A DNA stretch of 64,000 nucleotides, taken from NCBI GenBank assembly GCA_035048485.1, contig CM068584.1, forward strand, positions 68,477,878 to 68,541,877, read 5' to 3'. The translations under genes and the position numbers were made by a program. The notes under the pieces were generated by a model. It was not told where the DNA came from. It saw only the letters and a list, made by a program, of their open reading frames with translations, and made no database searches. The stretch comes from Pteria penguin. Taxonomy: Eukaryota > Mollusca > Bivalvia > Pterioida > Pteriidae. Below are positions 1-10,445 of this stretch, one piece after another. Position 1 is the first letter of the stretch. Each line of letters begins with the position of its first letter.

Positions 1-300
1 TACACACTGTTAACGTAATACTTGGCGTTCGTTACACACTGTTAACGTAATACTTGGCGCTCATTACACACTGTTAACGTAATACTTGGCGTTCGTTACA
101 CTGTTAACGTAATACTTGGCGTTCATTACACTCTATTAATGTAATACTTGGCGTTCATTACACGCTGTTAACGTAATACTTGGCGTTCGTTATACTCTGT
201 TAACGTAATACTTGGCGGTCATTACACACTGTTAACGTAATACATGACGTTCGTTACACACTGTTAACGTAGTACTTGTTGTTCGTTACACTCTATTTTT
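1..300. repeat. 32-bp tandem array
   Basis: About nine head-to-tail copies of a 32-bp unit with core 'gttaacgtaatacttggcg'. Copies differ by a few substitutions and one is short by 2 bases. The array runs off the left window edge, so its full length is unknown. The last copy decays into AT-rich sequence near 300. No coding potential is suggested. Confidence 0.95.
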
Positions 301-960
301 ATTATACGTTAACAGTATGATAATAACTTCCTACTTATTCGATAAACAATCTAAGATTAACATCCAAACTGCAAAAAAAAAATAATAATAAAATAAAATA
401 AAATAAAATGAAATAAAATAAATAAATAAAAAAAAAAATAATAATAGTAATAATAATAATAATAACAATAATTATGTAAGATAAAAAAATGTAATAAAGA
501 AATCAATTAACAAATAAATAGAAATACTTGAATTAACTATTTCATTAAATTTATTCCATTGTCAAATATTCAAATAAACTGTTTTACATGGTGGCTTAAT
601 TTTATTTAAAGAAAAAATAGAAATCAATAAAATTCAGATCTCTGTAATTTATCGGTGAATAGGAGAACTTATGTATATTTCATTGGTGGATTTAGAGGGG
701 ATTGCAACCCCCACCCCCTTCCACCTTTTTTTTTTGGTTTTGAAAATGTTAACCAACCACCCTAACCCCCCACCCCCACCCCCAAATAAAAAAAACCCCA
801 AACAAACAAAACTGTTTCCCAGACCGAATAGTGCAAAACATAAGTCATAGGAGACTACAACACAGTTCAGGGTATCGGAGCCATATAAACTGACCTGAAC
901 CTTTACTGTAGTGACTTTTAAACAATCATGTTTTCACACCTAAAAGCAAATTTTATGTGT
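301..960. other. AT-rich stretch without a recognisable gene
   Basis: AT-rich sequence with A-rich low complexity at about 370-480 (runs of 'aataaaataaa' and 'taataataa') and C-rich plus A-rich tracts at about 700-800. I see no supported exon, RNA gene or mobile element. Confidence 0.6.
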
Positions 961-965
961 GATAC

Positions 966-1107
966 CTTTGATGTCCTGACTTAACCTCCGCTTCCTGTGT
1001 CGAGTCGTGGCTGAGATACCTGGATCGTCACAATAACCACCACAAACACGGCTTATCTGTACTACTACGTCATCCATTACGACTATCACGCCCTTGTTTG
1101 TAGAACG
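966..1107 (-). other. Weak candidate internal exon with a Cys-rich patch
   Basis: On the minus strand this stretch is open for 47 codons. It contains the patch RVCGGYCDDPGIS, then a basic run, and ends at a possible donor (CAAAG|GTATCA) in phase 1. That is the same phase as the candidate signal exon at 2934-3003. The CDDPG patch is loosely like the start of a Sushi/CCP domain, but the other conserved positions are absent. Possible phase-1 acceptors (AG at about 1085-1065) have poor pyrimidine tracts. It could easily be a chance open frame. Confidence 0.15.
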
Positions 1108-1722
1108 TTAATGGATCTTAATGTAGTCAAGAGAAGTATAAAATAGTGAAACTTTAAAAGGCAGAACTTGATAAAAACTGCGTAGACTTTGTAGAACAGC
1201 CCTTACATACTCGTATAGGACATTGCGTATAGGCGTACAGCAGTACTTCAATCACACCTCATAGGCAGCGTGGGGTAAAAAGGAAAAGGGGAATACGGGG
1301 TCCCTCCCCGCTTCTTCTGAAAATTGGGCGGGGCACATATAGATTTGTGGAGCGTGGGATTCTACATAGTTTACAAAATGTTAAGTCTAAGTGAACTTAT
1401 TAAAGATACGAGATGAACCAAGCATGGAAATTATCTACAGAACTTACACAAAGGCCAGAAACTACCACACCAGTGGTGCGCTCATACAGCAAAACTTTTT
1501 CTCAACCTCAAGCCCACGTCCTACACAGTTTAATATAATTCGAATATTTTCCTCGGTTACATCTCTACTTCCCACTTTTATTCAGTTTGGGAAGGGGGGG
1601 GGGGGGGAGTTAATGTGTTTCCTGGGCATGTAATAAAAAGAATGGCAGAATGTTGTGGTTGTTCTGAATTTTGTTTTGGTTAGGGGTATTTTTTTTTTAA
1701 TTTATTTATTTTGTTTTGTTTG

Positions 1723-1723
<1 letters not shown>

Positions 1724-1764
<41 letters not shown>
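1724..1764. repeat. (TTA)n microsatellite
   Basis: Uninterrupted TTA/ATT repeats of about 13 units, next to T-rich sequence. Confidence 0.95.
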
Positions 1765-2028
1765 TACGTTTTTCTAAGACCATACTATGCCGACATATGG
1801 GGTAAGGGAGTATTTAAAACAGAAAACAGGAGTGCAGAAATAATGGAAAAATTGTACCTTTATAAATAACTTGTTTGACATCAACAGAATCAACATAAAC
1901 AAGTTGTAGTTATTTCTTTTTTACCGTGAAATAAATATTAACGAATCCAGTATCTCTTGCAGAATACAATTGACTTATGAAAATGGAGCTGTCATTTTCA
2001 AAACTCGCGTAACAAATATGGAATTAAT

Positions 2029-2030
<2 letters not shown>

Positions 2031-2085
<55 letters not shown>
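2031..2085. repeat. (AC)n microsatellite
   Basis: Perfect AC dinucleotide run of about 27 units. It makes a short open frame with poly-Thr-His, which is not a gene. Confidence 0.98.
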
Positions 2086-2088
<3 letters not shown>

Positions 2089-2372
2089 CATGTATTTGTC
2101 ATCCAGGTATTACATACACAATAGACACAAAATAGCATCAAATATCAATGAATTTGTATTAACAATGTTTTCTGTTGTTGACTTAAAAAAAAAAAAGTCT
2201 TTTGAAAGAAATAACAGAAAAAGACATTGCAGATTCAATTATATTTCCCCTTCTTGAATAATTATGTCCCCCTGTCAAAAATTAAGAGAACACCGCTTAA
2301 ATCAAAAGATAGCTAGTAACAGCCTCCGAGAAATAGACTACTTTCTACTTGAAAGTATTCTATCCTTTGAAA

Positions 2373-2373
<1 letters not shown>

Positions 2374-2409
<36 letters not shown>
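2374..2409. repeat. 36-nt poly-C tract
   Basis: Thirty-six consecutive C, followed by GC/CT dinucleotides, a T run and an A run to about 2460. Tracts this long are prone to slippage and to assembly error, so the exact length is uncertain. Confidence 0.95.
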
Positions 2410-2933
2410 TGCGCGCGCTCTCTTTTTTTTTTTTTGACCAAAAAAAAAAAAAAAAAAAATTAATTACATCCTTTCATACCTTAATTTCCAAAAAATCTAT
2501 TTTCTCCAAAGGATTCTAATTTACATAGTTTTGCCATTACTAGGGTTAGCATTCAATACTTATCAAAAATCTCAAGTACACTGTATATAAATCAATCATA
2601 TGCACAGTAAATTTTCATTTTAATTAAGGTTCGTGCCATTTATCTTTTAACATCATTTACGTTTACTTTTTGTTGTGACAATACTTTATGTCGAACTACA
2701 ATGATTAATCCCCCCCCCTTTGGTAATGTTCCTAATCACCGATTCATTCAAAACAAATTTCTATTTCGATTACAATCTTATTTTATTTATTTTACTTTAT
2801 TTTAGTTTTTTATTATTTATTTATTTTTCAATTTACCTCGAAATCAACTGACCATGGCAGATAATTAGTACCGTTATAGATCTAGATTTATCTATACATG
2901 AACGTAGTATATCGGTAATCAAAAGACGTTTAC

Positions 2934-3003
2934 CTTTTGACCTGTCCACAAAATATCCGCTGCTGATACAACCTAACAGTGCCAGCGTGACGAACGGAGA
3001 CAT
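2934..3003 (-). CDS. Candidate first coding exon with a signal peptide
   Basis: On the minus strand, ATG at 3003 opens a 70-nt stretch encoding MSPFVTLALLGCISSGYF followed by VDRSK. It ends at a good donor (AAAAG|GTAAAC) in phase 1. The N-terminus has the hydrophobic core and small residues of a cleavable signal peptide. The layout (70 nt, phase 1) closely resembles exon 1 of the Ly6-type gene at 54506-54581 (76 nt, phase 1), so a secreted or membrane-anchored protein is possible. Following exons would lie at lower coordinates. I could not find one with confidence; 966-1107 is the best but weak option. A chance match cannot be excluded. Confidence 0.4.
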
Positions 3004-4141
3004 GTTATCTGATTTTCCCCTCAGTTATCTCCCCTGACTCTGGATTCCGTCGTCACCAACATGCCCATTACTTACTTTGTTTACATCCGGTAGATTGAGG
3101 TGGGAGGATAACTTGAGTGTGTGACATAGGGCGACGGTGATGAACATGTTTGGATTTTCGGGATTGGTTCTCATTTGAATATAAAATCACGACACAGAAC
3201 ATCCATCCCCCATTCCCCGTAGCCTTGGTATTCCCAGCTATCTTAACACATGAGATATGTAGGAATAAAATTAGCCGACCATTAGGAGATACATGAAACA
3301 AACCATAGCAATATTAGGCGGGAAGATGTATCTGTCAGTAACATGGGTCTAGCAATTTTAGGACAATACAGAGGATTCTGCATTTTTAGAACATTGTGGA
3401 CAGATTCAGTATTTTTAGGACAATGTGGACAGGGTCAGCATTTTTAGTCGAAAGTTTCCTACGGAATAGGGGTTCCGTATTTGAGGAGGGGGGGGGGGGG
3501 GCGAAACGTGAGTTTTTGTGATGAATTTCACTATGCTGTGGGGTATCAGAATGAAGAATTGACAAATAAATTCCAAGAACGTTTTTCAGTTATTTCACAC
3601 CTTTAATATTTTCCCCACACATCACATTTTTCTTCTGCACAAGACGGATGACTCCTAAAGGATCAGACAATGTTTCACAACAAATGTTGTTGGAGTATGG
3701 AGGACTCCGGTGCGAGTCACACAATACAGGAATCTGGCGTTATTACATGAAATTTAGGCACACACAAAGTGCAGTTCAGGAAGCATGTCAAATTCATATG
3801 GTATTCTCAGATAGCTAGTGGACATCAAATCCGAAGAAAATTAGATTTCTGGCAAAAACACTATTGGGCAAAAAAAAAAAACCTCTGAGAATCCCGCTTT
3901 CCTCTGATAAATTCTGCAAAACACGGAAAATTTCTGAAAAACACTGAAGTCTACCCTGAAAAAAACATAACTAAACAAAACAATCCCCCCCCCCCAAAAA
4001 AAAAACCCACACTCATACACACACACTCAAATAAAGTGAAAAAAATAGAAACAAATGACGGTCCTGATAAACTCTGCAAAACTCTAAAACACTGGCGCCT
4101 ACCGCGATGCTCTCTGGCCATGTGGTCGCAGTCGTGCAAAC
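3004..4141. other. Unique sequence, no gene recognised
   Basis: Sequence upstream of the candidate signal exon, with a G run near 3488-3501 and C/A tracts near 3985-4005. No domain, RNA gene or repeat is recognised. Short frames near 3068-3301 and 3841-4139 have no family resemblance. Confidence 0.5.
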
Positions 4142-4145
4142 TTAA

Positions 4146-4321
4146 AGCTGGCCTCTCACCATAAAAAGCCGAAATGTTTCGAAATTTTTTTTATGGGAGC
4201 GAGGTCGACATAGGTCAACCTCGCTCCCGTATGTTTTATGTATACTAAATGAACGTCTGACCGAAATGCTCTCGCTTACCATATAAAAGAAATGTCAAAT
4301 CTACAAACCGTGACATTTAAC
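4146..4321 (+). repeat. Left terminal inverted repeat of the TTAA element
   Basis: Pairs with 6088-6271. Conserved blocks run from the tip through the inner palindrome, the 'gtatgttttatg' segment, 'aaatgaacgtct' and 'ccgtgacattt'. Mismatches and small indels between arms suggest an old insertion. Confidence 0.8.
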
Positions 4322-6087
4322 TAGCGGCGACCTACACGGACGGTCAGCATGGCTGTACAAAACATATGAAAACTTTTTTCCTCACTATGCACTTTACATA
4401 CATGTAGATATTTAACACTTACAGCACTAGACGGATTCATTTATTTATATTTTTACATTTATTTAATTCCTTTACAAAAATTTACTTATGTGTCTATAAT
4501 TTCATTTTTGACTGATCTTATACCATACGGATGCAAGTCTACATGTATAGTGTAAACATGCATATGTTATTGCATTTCATAACATGATCCACTGCAGATA
4601 GGAGACGCAAGGGTCTTGTCTGACTAAACCGCTTCTTGACATCGTTTAAACCCGTCTTCCATATTCTACCCGGGTGGCATTCGCCTAAGTTCACTGTCCT
4701 CAAATTTACACTTTTCCCCTGCATCCCAACCCTTCCCTCATTTCTTCTCCTTCCCACCTCACCTCAAAAATAAAATGAAATTCGAAATTACTATACAGCA
4801 TTCCCAAGGACACTTTCTTGAATTCAGAGTGCGATTATAAGTATTTTTACATTTACAGAGACAGAAATGATGGAGAGAAAAAGCTGTTAGTTCTTCAAAC
4901 AGCATATGTTCTTTTTACCTAGTCTTTCCTTGGGGGGGTTAACAGTGATGAATGGGTAAGAAGCTCCGCAATGTTTTGTATAATTTTATGAATGGGGATC
5001 CATGTCAAGTCGAACAGTTACAAACAAACAAGCATTATTATTAATTCTAATCATATATGATTTTTAAACATTTCTCGTTCTCGTAACACCTGCGCCTCCC
5101 CTTCCGCTTTTTGCACCTGTCTAAGAGATCTTGGGCAAAAAAGTGCCTAATAACTTTCAATAGAATGTTGTTACAGGTACCAAAATTCAACAATAAGTAT
5201 ATCCCCTGAGCGCCATCATGTGACCCAGGGGTAGAACATTGACAGCTATGTTTATAAATAACAATATAAATTATCACAAAAGTGTCATATAGTTTTCTGT
5301 TTCCGTACAATTATTGATGAAAAATGTTTGTACTTAAAATAAAGAAAAGTAAAAAAAAAAAATGAAATAAATTAAAATAATACCTTTGTGGATCCAGACG
5401 TCAGAAGAGTCTTATAATTTACAAATAACATTATTCAGTATGCACCCACCATTTAAGATCGTGAACAGAATCTTGTGTATAGTTTCGAAGATTTCGTCTT
5501 CAATCTATACCATTTCCTGTCTGTATGTTACTTATTCGAACACTCCAAAAGATGTGTCAACAAACGGATGTGTAAACTGATATGTATTTTTTTTACAGTA
5601 AAGTATTCTTGTATAAATAATATTATGCTTTCCAAATGTGTGGTCTGTTGTGGAGTATTGGAATTTGACTCTTGTAATTTGGGGAAAGGATAGTATTACC
5701 TGAATATCGTAAGTTTTCAAATTACCTATATCTTATTGGCCTTTTCACTTTGCACGGAAAGGTTGGGTTCTTTACTGAACACACGATACTATTTGTACAT
5801 TATGATATATGTCATACCTGGTCATATTATAATATCTAAATAACTAGAACAAGTAATATAATTTGTTCGTTCGAACTTTAAAATTACGTTACGCACGGTT
5901 GGGTGGGTGGCCTTTTCGTGGCAAATGCACACAACATTACAGTATCATGTGATCTTTTGTTATAAATAACTTTGTATTATTTATGTATGTTACTTCATAA
6001 AATGAAGAAACAAAAAAGGAAATATATAGAGATAATTATTCGTACTTCTTTTTGTGACGCCATGTTGCCTTTGTCGTCTCTTCCATG

Positions 6088-6271
6088 AAATGTCACGGTT
6101 GCATGACTACGCCTGTTTCTTTTATACCGTGGGAGAAAGCTCTGTTCGAGCATTTGGGTTAGACGTTCATTTAATATTCATAAAACATACGGGAGTGAGG
6201 TTGACCTAGGTCAACTTCGCTCCCGTAAAAATTTTTCGAAACACCTCGGCTTTTATGGTGAGAGGCCAGCT
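6088..6271 (-). repeat. Right terminal inverted repeat of the TTAA element
   Basis: Reverse-complement partner of 4146-4321, ending in GGTGAGAGGCCAGCT and then TTAA. The inner palindrome is better preserved here ('gttgacctaggtcaac'). Confidence 0.8.
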
Positions 6272-6656
6272 TTAATGTAAGCCCTTAAAATCCTTCTAGT
6301 GAAAATCCGGCGTCCTGCATCCGCTTCCGCCCCTCAGCAGATTGAGAACTTGGGATTTAAATTGCATTGCCTTGAAATGGTTCGCTGTAATCTGCAAAAA
6401 CTTTTATAATTACTGGCGAATTAAAAAAAATGTCGCATTTCTTTTCTATGATTTTAATAGTATCATTTTAACGAGTTTTAAAAGTTCGTTTTGGCGAAGT
6501 ATTTGATCTTTATTTTGAAAAATAACATGCACTTACCTATTAATTCAAGTAGACGTTGTCATACTAAGAGTAAACATCTGGGTGTGCCCCAACCAGCGGG
6601 TCAAATCGTGAATTGTCAAGTAGGATGTTTGAAGCATCCTATATTTAGATAGAATC
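6272..6656. other. Unique spacer, no gene
   Basis: AT-rich spacer between the TTAA element and a SINE. I see no exon, repeat or RNA gene. Confidence 0.5.
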
Positions 6657-6666
6657 CAATGATTCT

Positions 6667-6836
6667 GAGGGGCAAGCGTGGTGTAGTGGTTAAGCGCTTG
6701 ACTTGCGGCGTCGACGATCCGGGTTCGATTCCCAGGTGCGCCACTATGTTTAAGAGGTTGGTAACTCCCTGCTTCCATGTCGAGATATAACTAAAAATGT
6801 TGAAAGCGACGTAAAACACCAAATCCACCAACCATA
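6667..6836 (+). mobile_element. tRNA-headed SINE, type 1
   Basis: A 170-bp retroposon with an A-box-like stretch 'tggtgtagtggttaagcgc' and a B box GGTTCGATTCC at 6722-6732. The body runs 'ctgcttccatgtcgagata' and the tail carries 'gaaagcgacgtaaaacacc'. Near-perfect 10-bp target duplications flank it: CAATGATTCT at 6657-6666 and CAATGACTCT at 6837-6846. Close relatives lie at 40633-40800 (plus), 12350-12512 and 23344-23480 (minus). It encodes no protein and would depend on a LINE for movement. Confidence 0.88.
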
Positions 6837-7210
6837 CAATGACTCTCTCTCTCTCTGTATCTTTTTTACCCCGTATATACTAGAATGCCTTCATCTGAAT
6901 GTAATGGCACCTGCATGGAATCGGTGAAACTGCTTTATCTTAATGCGACATGGCTTTGTTTTTTACCTTTGTTGTTCTTCTACATGTCATTAGTTCTCCA
7001 TTACGTAATAAACATGCGGTTTTTTGACCCAGTAATATCGCCCGTAATTTTACATAGTTTGTTACTATCATGATCTAAATTGCGAATTGTAATTAACAGT
7101 CCCTTGGAATATATTTAAACTGGTTGAAACATATCCATTTGATACAATTCAAAGTTAATTTTAGAAATGTGTTCATGGTGTACGATTCGCTATCACCACT
7201 GATCGTATGA

Positions 7211-7369
7211 AATCATCAAGAAGGGGTGCATCAGGGCTTCACCGTGGACCCACTGGAGACCAATGCTGTTCCCAGACTCCTGGCCCAGTTATACACTTCC
7301 GTTCGAGGTCAGCTTCGGCTCTGCCAACAAACCAAACTGAAAGCACATGTCAATCATGCATTGAAATGA
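7211..7369 (+). CDS. Possible terminal exon or gene fragment
   Basis: The frame read as CAT at 7214-7216 stays open from just after a stop at 7208-7210 to TGA at 7367-7369. It gives a protein-like tail including GFTVDPLETNAVPRLLAQLY and TSVRGQLRLCQQTKLKAHVN. Composition is helical and balanced, unlike the random frames nearby. Possible acceptor AGs end at 7220 and 7234. AATAAA follows at 7451-7456, about 80 nt past the stop, which fits a last exon. I do not recognise the family and found no upstream exon, so a retro-copied fragment is equally possible. Confidence 0.3.
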   Translation, partial: NHQEGVHQGFTVDPLETNAVPRLLAQLYTSVRGQLRLCQQTKLKAHVNHALK

Positions 7370-7450
7370 CCTATAGCGGGGCTTTAAATCTGTATAGTTT
7401 ATATAAAAATGATAACCATTGGTCATATCGAGAGTATTATGAGGTGTTAA

Positions 7451-7456
7451 AATAAA
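7451..7456 (+). promoter_or_regulatory. Candidate polyadenylation signal AATAAA
   Basis: Canonical hexamer 82 nt past the stop of the possible terminal exon at 7211-7369. In AT-rich DNA such hexamers also arise by chance. Confidence 0.3.
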
Positions 7457-7573
7457 GTATTTCAAGAAAATGTAATATGTTGTATGAGATTATATATAAC
7501 TTACATCAAATAAGCAGAAAATGTGATCAAATATCCGTAATGATTGTTTACTAATGTACCTGACAACGACATA

Positions 7574-7592
7574 CCCCCCCCCCCCCCCCCCC
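7574..7592. repeat. Poly-C tract followed by A-rich low complexity
   Basis: About 19 consecutive C, then AAATAAATA and AAAACAAAAC low complexity to about 7670. Confidence 0.9.
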
Positions 7593-7735
7593 TTAATAAA
7601 TAAATAAAAAAAAAAAACCCCAAACACACAAAACAAAACAAAAACAAAACAAAACAAAAACAAAACTAAAAAACGTTCTTTTATTATATCAATATTCACT
7701 CGTGTATATTTGTAAAAATAAATTGAATTATCATT

Positions 7736-7862
7736 GTCATCGTCATCATCATCATCATCATCATCATTATCATCATCATCATCATCATCATCATCGTCAT
7801 CATCATCATCATCATCATCATCATTATCATTATCATTATCATCATCATTATCATCATCATCG

Positions 7863-7907
<45 letters not shown>

Positions 7908-7940
7908 CCACTTACACCACCACCACCATCATCATCATAT
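7736..7940. repeat. (CAT)n / (ATC)n trinucleotide microsatellite
   Basis: About 200 bp of CAT repeats with occasional CGT and TAT variants. Every frame is open, giving poly-His, poly-Ser, poly-Ile/Met or poly-Asp frames on the two strands. None should be read as a gene. Confidence 0.97.
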
Positions 7941-7994
7941 TCGTTAAAGTTAAACAATGTTTATTCCATTATTTAAGCCCACACTCAGATTATT

Positions 7995-8149
7995 TAAGGA
8001 ATGACTGTCTTTTTTAGGTTCATGGGGAATGAACTTGGGTAAGAAACAAACAAATCACATGAACCGCGAAGCGGTTCTCGAATGATTTTGTTTGTTTCTC
8101 ACCCTAGTTCATTCCCCATGAACCTAGAAAAAAAGACAGTCATTCCTTA
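7995..8149. repeat. 155-bp near-perfect palindrome (snapback MITE-like)
   Basis: The left arm starts TAAGGAATGACTGTCTTTTT and the right arm ends with its complement. The arms pair through 'ggttcatggggaatgaac' and 'gaaacaaacaaa' to a central GAACCGC-GAA-GCGGTTC hairpin at about 8069-8086. Possible target copies TATTT lie at 7991-7995 and 8150-8154, offset by one base. A related 'cccaagttcatgggttaatg' segment recurs near 8455-8475. Probably a small foldback or MITE; no protein is encoded. Confidence 0.8.
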
Positions 8150-8907
8150 TATTTACAATGCATTTTAAAAGGTTCTTTTTTGAAAACAAAATATCAAATT
8201 CCCCGTTATCAAACTGGCAAGGACCGAATTTTTCCTGAAGTGGAAAAGTACTTCCGCCACGCAATATAGCGCGTGTCTCGAATGCTAAAAATACTCTATT
8301 TGTCCAGGTAATTTCTTTAATTGCTCAAAATTAACAGATGCATTAATTTCGTTATTACAATTCTTATATTTAATTAATTCAATTATACGAGAAAAGATAA
8401 ATTTTATATTACTACGCATGTGATTTGCCATACGCCGGGTACTACTTCCATGACCCAAGTTCATGGGTTAATGAACCGAGTCTGTTTAGCATGGTTCATC
8501 GAAGGAATTAGACTAGCATTATAAATATTACACTATGATGGCGGCACCTTCTTGGTGTAGGGCTTTATCGGATGGAACTGAAGCTTTGATGAATCTTAAA
8601 AGATCAAATTAAAAACAAAAAAACAAACAAACAAACAAAAAATATTAATAATAAAACAATAATAATAATGGTGAAGTCACCAATTAATGAATTCAGGGTG
8701 TGCATATAATATATGTTGTATTGAAGAGAAATGAATATCTATTTTGATTGGCCGCGAACTTCATGATCAAAACCTGAACAGTTCACTTTAAATTCCTTCT
8801 GCTTTAAGATGCCAACCTGCATTTCTCTTTAATATATATGTTGTCTACTTTATCGTTATGACATAGATATTGCCTTTATTTTCAAGATCACATATTACAT
8901 GTGTATT
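8150..8907. other. Mostly unique sequence with a SINE remnant
   Basis: AT-rich, with no exon recognised. A type-2 SINE scrap ('gatggcggcacc') lies near 8536-8580, and 'aaacaaacaaac' low complexity near 8610-8645. Confidence 0.45.
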
Positions 8908-9390
8908 ATTTTGATATTATACTTGTATATATTATCTCAAACTTTACTTCGCGTGCTATGGTTTATCCCCCCCCCCCCTTATTTTGATAGTACACCTGTA
9001 TATATTATCTCAAACCTTACTTCACGTGCTATGGTTTATCCCCCTCTTATTTTGATATTATACCTGTATATATTATATAAACCTTACGTCACGTGCTATG
9101 GTTTATCCCCCCCTCTTATTTTGATATTATACTTGTATATATTATCTCAAACTTTACTTCACGTGCTATGGTTTATCCCCCCTCATTTTGATATTATACC
9201 TGTATATATTATCTCAAACTTTACTTCACGTGCTATGGTTTATCCCATCTCCCCTATTTTGTACATTATCTCAAATTTTCAAATTTTACCTCACGTGTCA
9301 ATGGTTTTTCCCATTTTTCCCGTTATTTTGATATGATACCTCTATATCATGATTCGAACCCTACTGACGCGTGCTATGCTGTATGTTTTG
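8908..9390. repeat. ~67-bp tandem array
   Basis: Six to seven copies of 64-73 bp. Each has 'attttgatattatac', 'tatattatctcaaac', 'cacgtgctatggtttatc' and a variable C run. The C run accounts for most of the length variation. Copies decay toward the right end. Confidence 0.92.
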
Positions 9391-9394
9391 TTAT

Positions 9395-9510
9395 GTTACC
9401 TCACACCAGAATTGTTTCACTTATAAGACAGCGCCATCTACCTGACACATTGTACAGACATTTCGATCAAATCTGAAGCAGTTTGAGGTCTTTAACGTGC
9501 TGCAGTGTGA
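9395..9510 (-). mobile_element. Type-2 SINE fragment merging into a minisatellite
   Basis: This stretch matches the body of the type-2 SINE (complete copies at 39087-39354 and 50144-50424). The order is 'gcgccatctacctgac', 'cattgtacagacattt', 'gaagcagtttgaggtcttt' and 'aacgtgc'. The adjoining 24-bp array repeats the last of these pieces. Confidence 0.65.
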
Positions 9511-10310
9511 GATATTTTAGGTGCAGCGATGTGAGATCGTTAAGGTACAGTAGTGTGAGATCTTTTATGTACAGTGGTGTGAAATCTTTATGGTAAAGCA
9601 GTGAGATCCTTTTTTAAAGCAGCAAGGTCCTTTAGATACAGTATTATGAGATCTTTTAGACACAGTAGTGTGAGATTTTTAAGGTACAGTTGCGACATCT
9701 TTAAGGTACAGTTGTGTTAGATCTTTTAGGTACAGCAGTGTGAGATCTTCAATGTACAGCAGTGAGATCTTTTAGGTACAGTAGTGTGAGATCTTTAAGG
9801 TACAGCAGTGAGATCTTTTATGTACAGTAGTGTGAGATCTTTAAGGTGCAGCAGTGAGATTTTTAAAGTACAGAACTGAGATTCTTATGTACAGTAGTGT
9901 GAGATCTTTTATGTAAACTAGTCTGAGAATTTTTAGAGATCATTTCCATGCAGTATTGAGATATTTTACATGAATCATTGTGAGATTTTTTACGTGCAGC
10001 AGTGAGAGATATTTTACACGCAGCAGTGTGAGATATTTTACATGAAGCAGTGTGAGATATTTTACATGAAGCAGTGTGAGATATTTTACATGTAGCAGTG
10101 TGAGATATTTTACATGTAGCAGTGTGAGATGTTTAATATGAAGCAGTGTGAGATATTTTACATGTAGCAGTGTGAGATATTTTACATGTAGCAGTGTGAG
10201 CTATTTTACATGAAGCATTGTGAAATATTTTACGTGCAGCAGTGCGAGATATTTTACGTGCAGCAGTGTGAGATATTTTACGTGCAGCAGTGTGAGATAT
10301 TTTATGTCAG
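9505..10310. repeat. 24-bp tandem array seeded from a SINE segment
   Basis: About 33 copies of a 24-bp unit with core 'gcagtgtgagatattttac' and variants 'gatcttttaggtac'. The unit aligns with the SINE body piece 'gcagtgagggatcttttac'. The left edge grades directly into the SINE fragment at 9395-9510, so the array probably grew by duplicating that segment. Right-hand copies are the most uniform. Confidence 0.92.
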
Positions 10311-10445
10311 TCTACCATATCACTGTATCCGGGTCTTTGCTGAATCGTCAGAGGAAACTGATGAGATGACAGCGGGATTCCAACACAGTACCTCATGTTC
10401 CACAAACGTTACCGACTCAGATAAGACCGGACTGAGAACCCCTGA

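Larger units (their letters stand above)
1108..2930. other. Intergenic or intronic sequence with microsatellites
   Basis: No convincing exon is visible. The stretch holds a G run near 1594-1607, a (TTA)n tract near 1724-1764, a long (AC)n tract and a 36-nt C run (the last two listed separately). The short open frames here look random in composition. Confidence 0.55.
4146..6271. mobile_element. Non-autonomous DNA transposon with long inverted ends and TTAA flanks
   Basis: The left end (4146 on, AGCTGGCCTCTCACCATAAA) and the reverse complement of the right end (back from 6271) match over about 180 bp with scattered mismatches. Both ends are flanked by TTAA (4142-4145 and 6272-6275), the target duplication typical of piggyBac and Kolobok elements. 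The piggyBac-type CCC terminus is absent. Each arm has an inner palindrome (about 4193-4229 and 6190-6226) built on 'gggagcgagg' and its complement. The 1.76-kb interior has no transposase-like frame, so mobilisation would need enzyme from elsewhere. Superfamily assignment is inference. Confidence 0.8.

Noticed and set aside
4322..6087. Transposase inside the TTAA element
   Set aside because: The longest frames are under 90 residues, lack a catalytic motif and do not join plausibly.
7490..7957. Poly-aspartate frame and its poly-His, poly-Ser and poly-Met partners
   Set aside because: All derive from the (CAT)n microsatellite.
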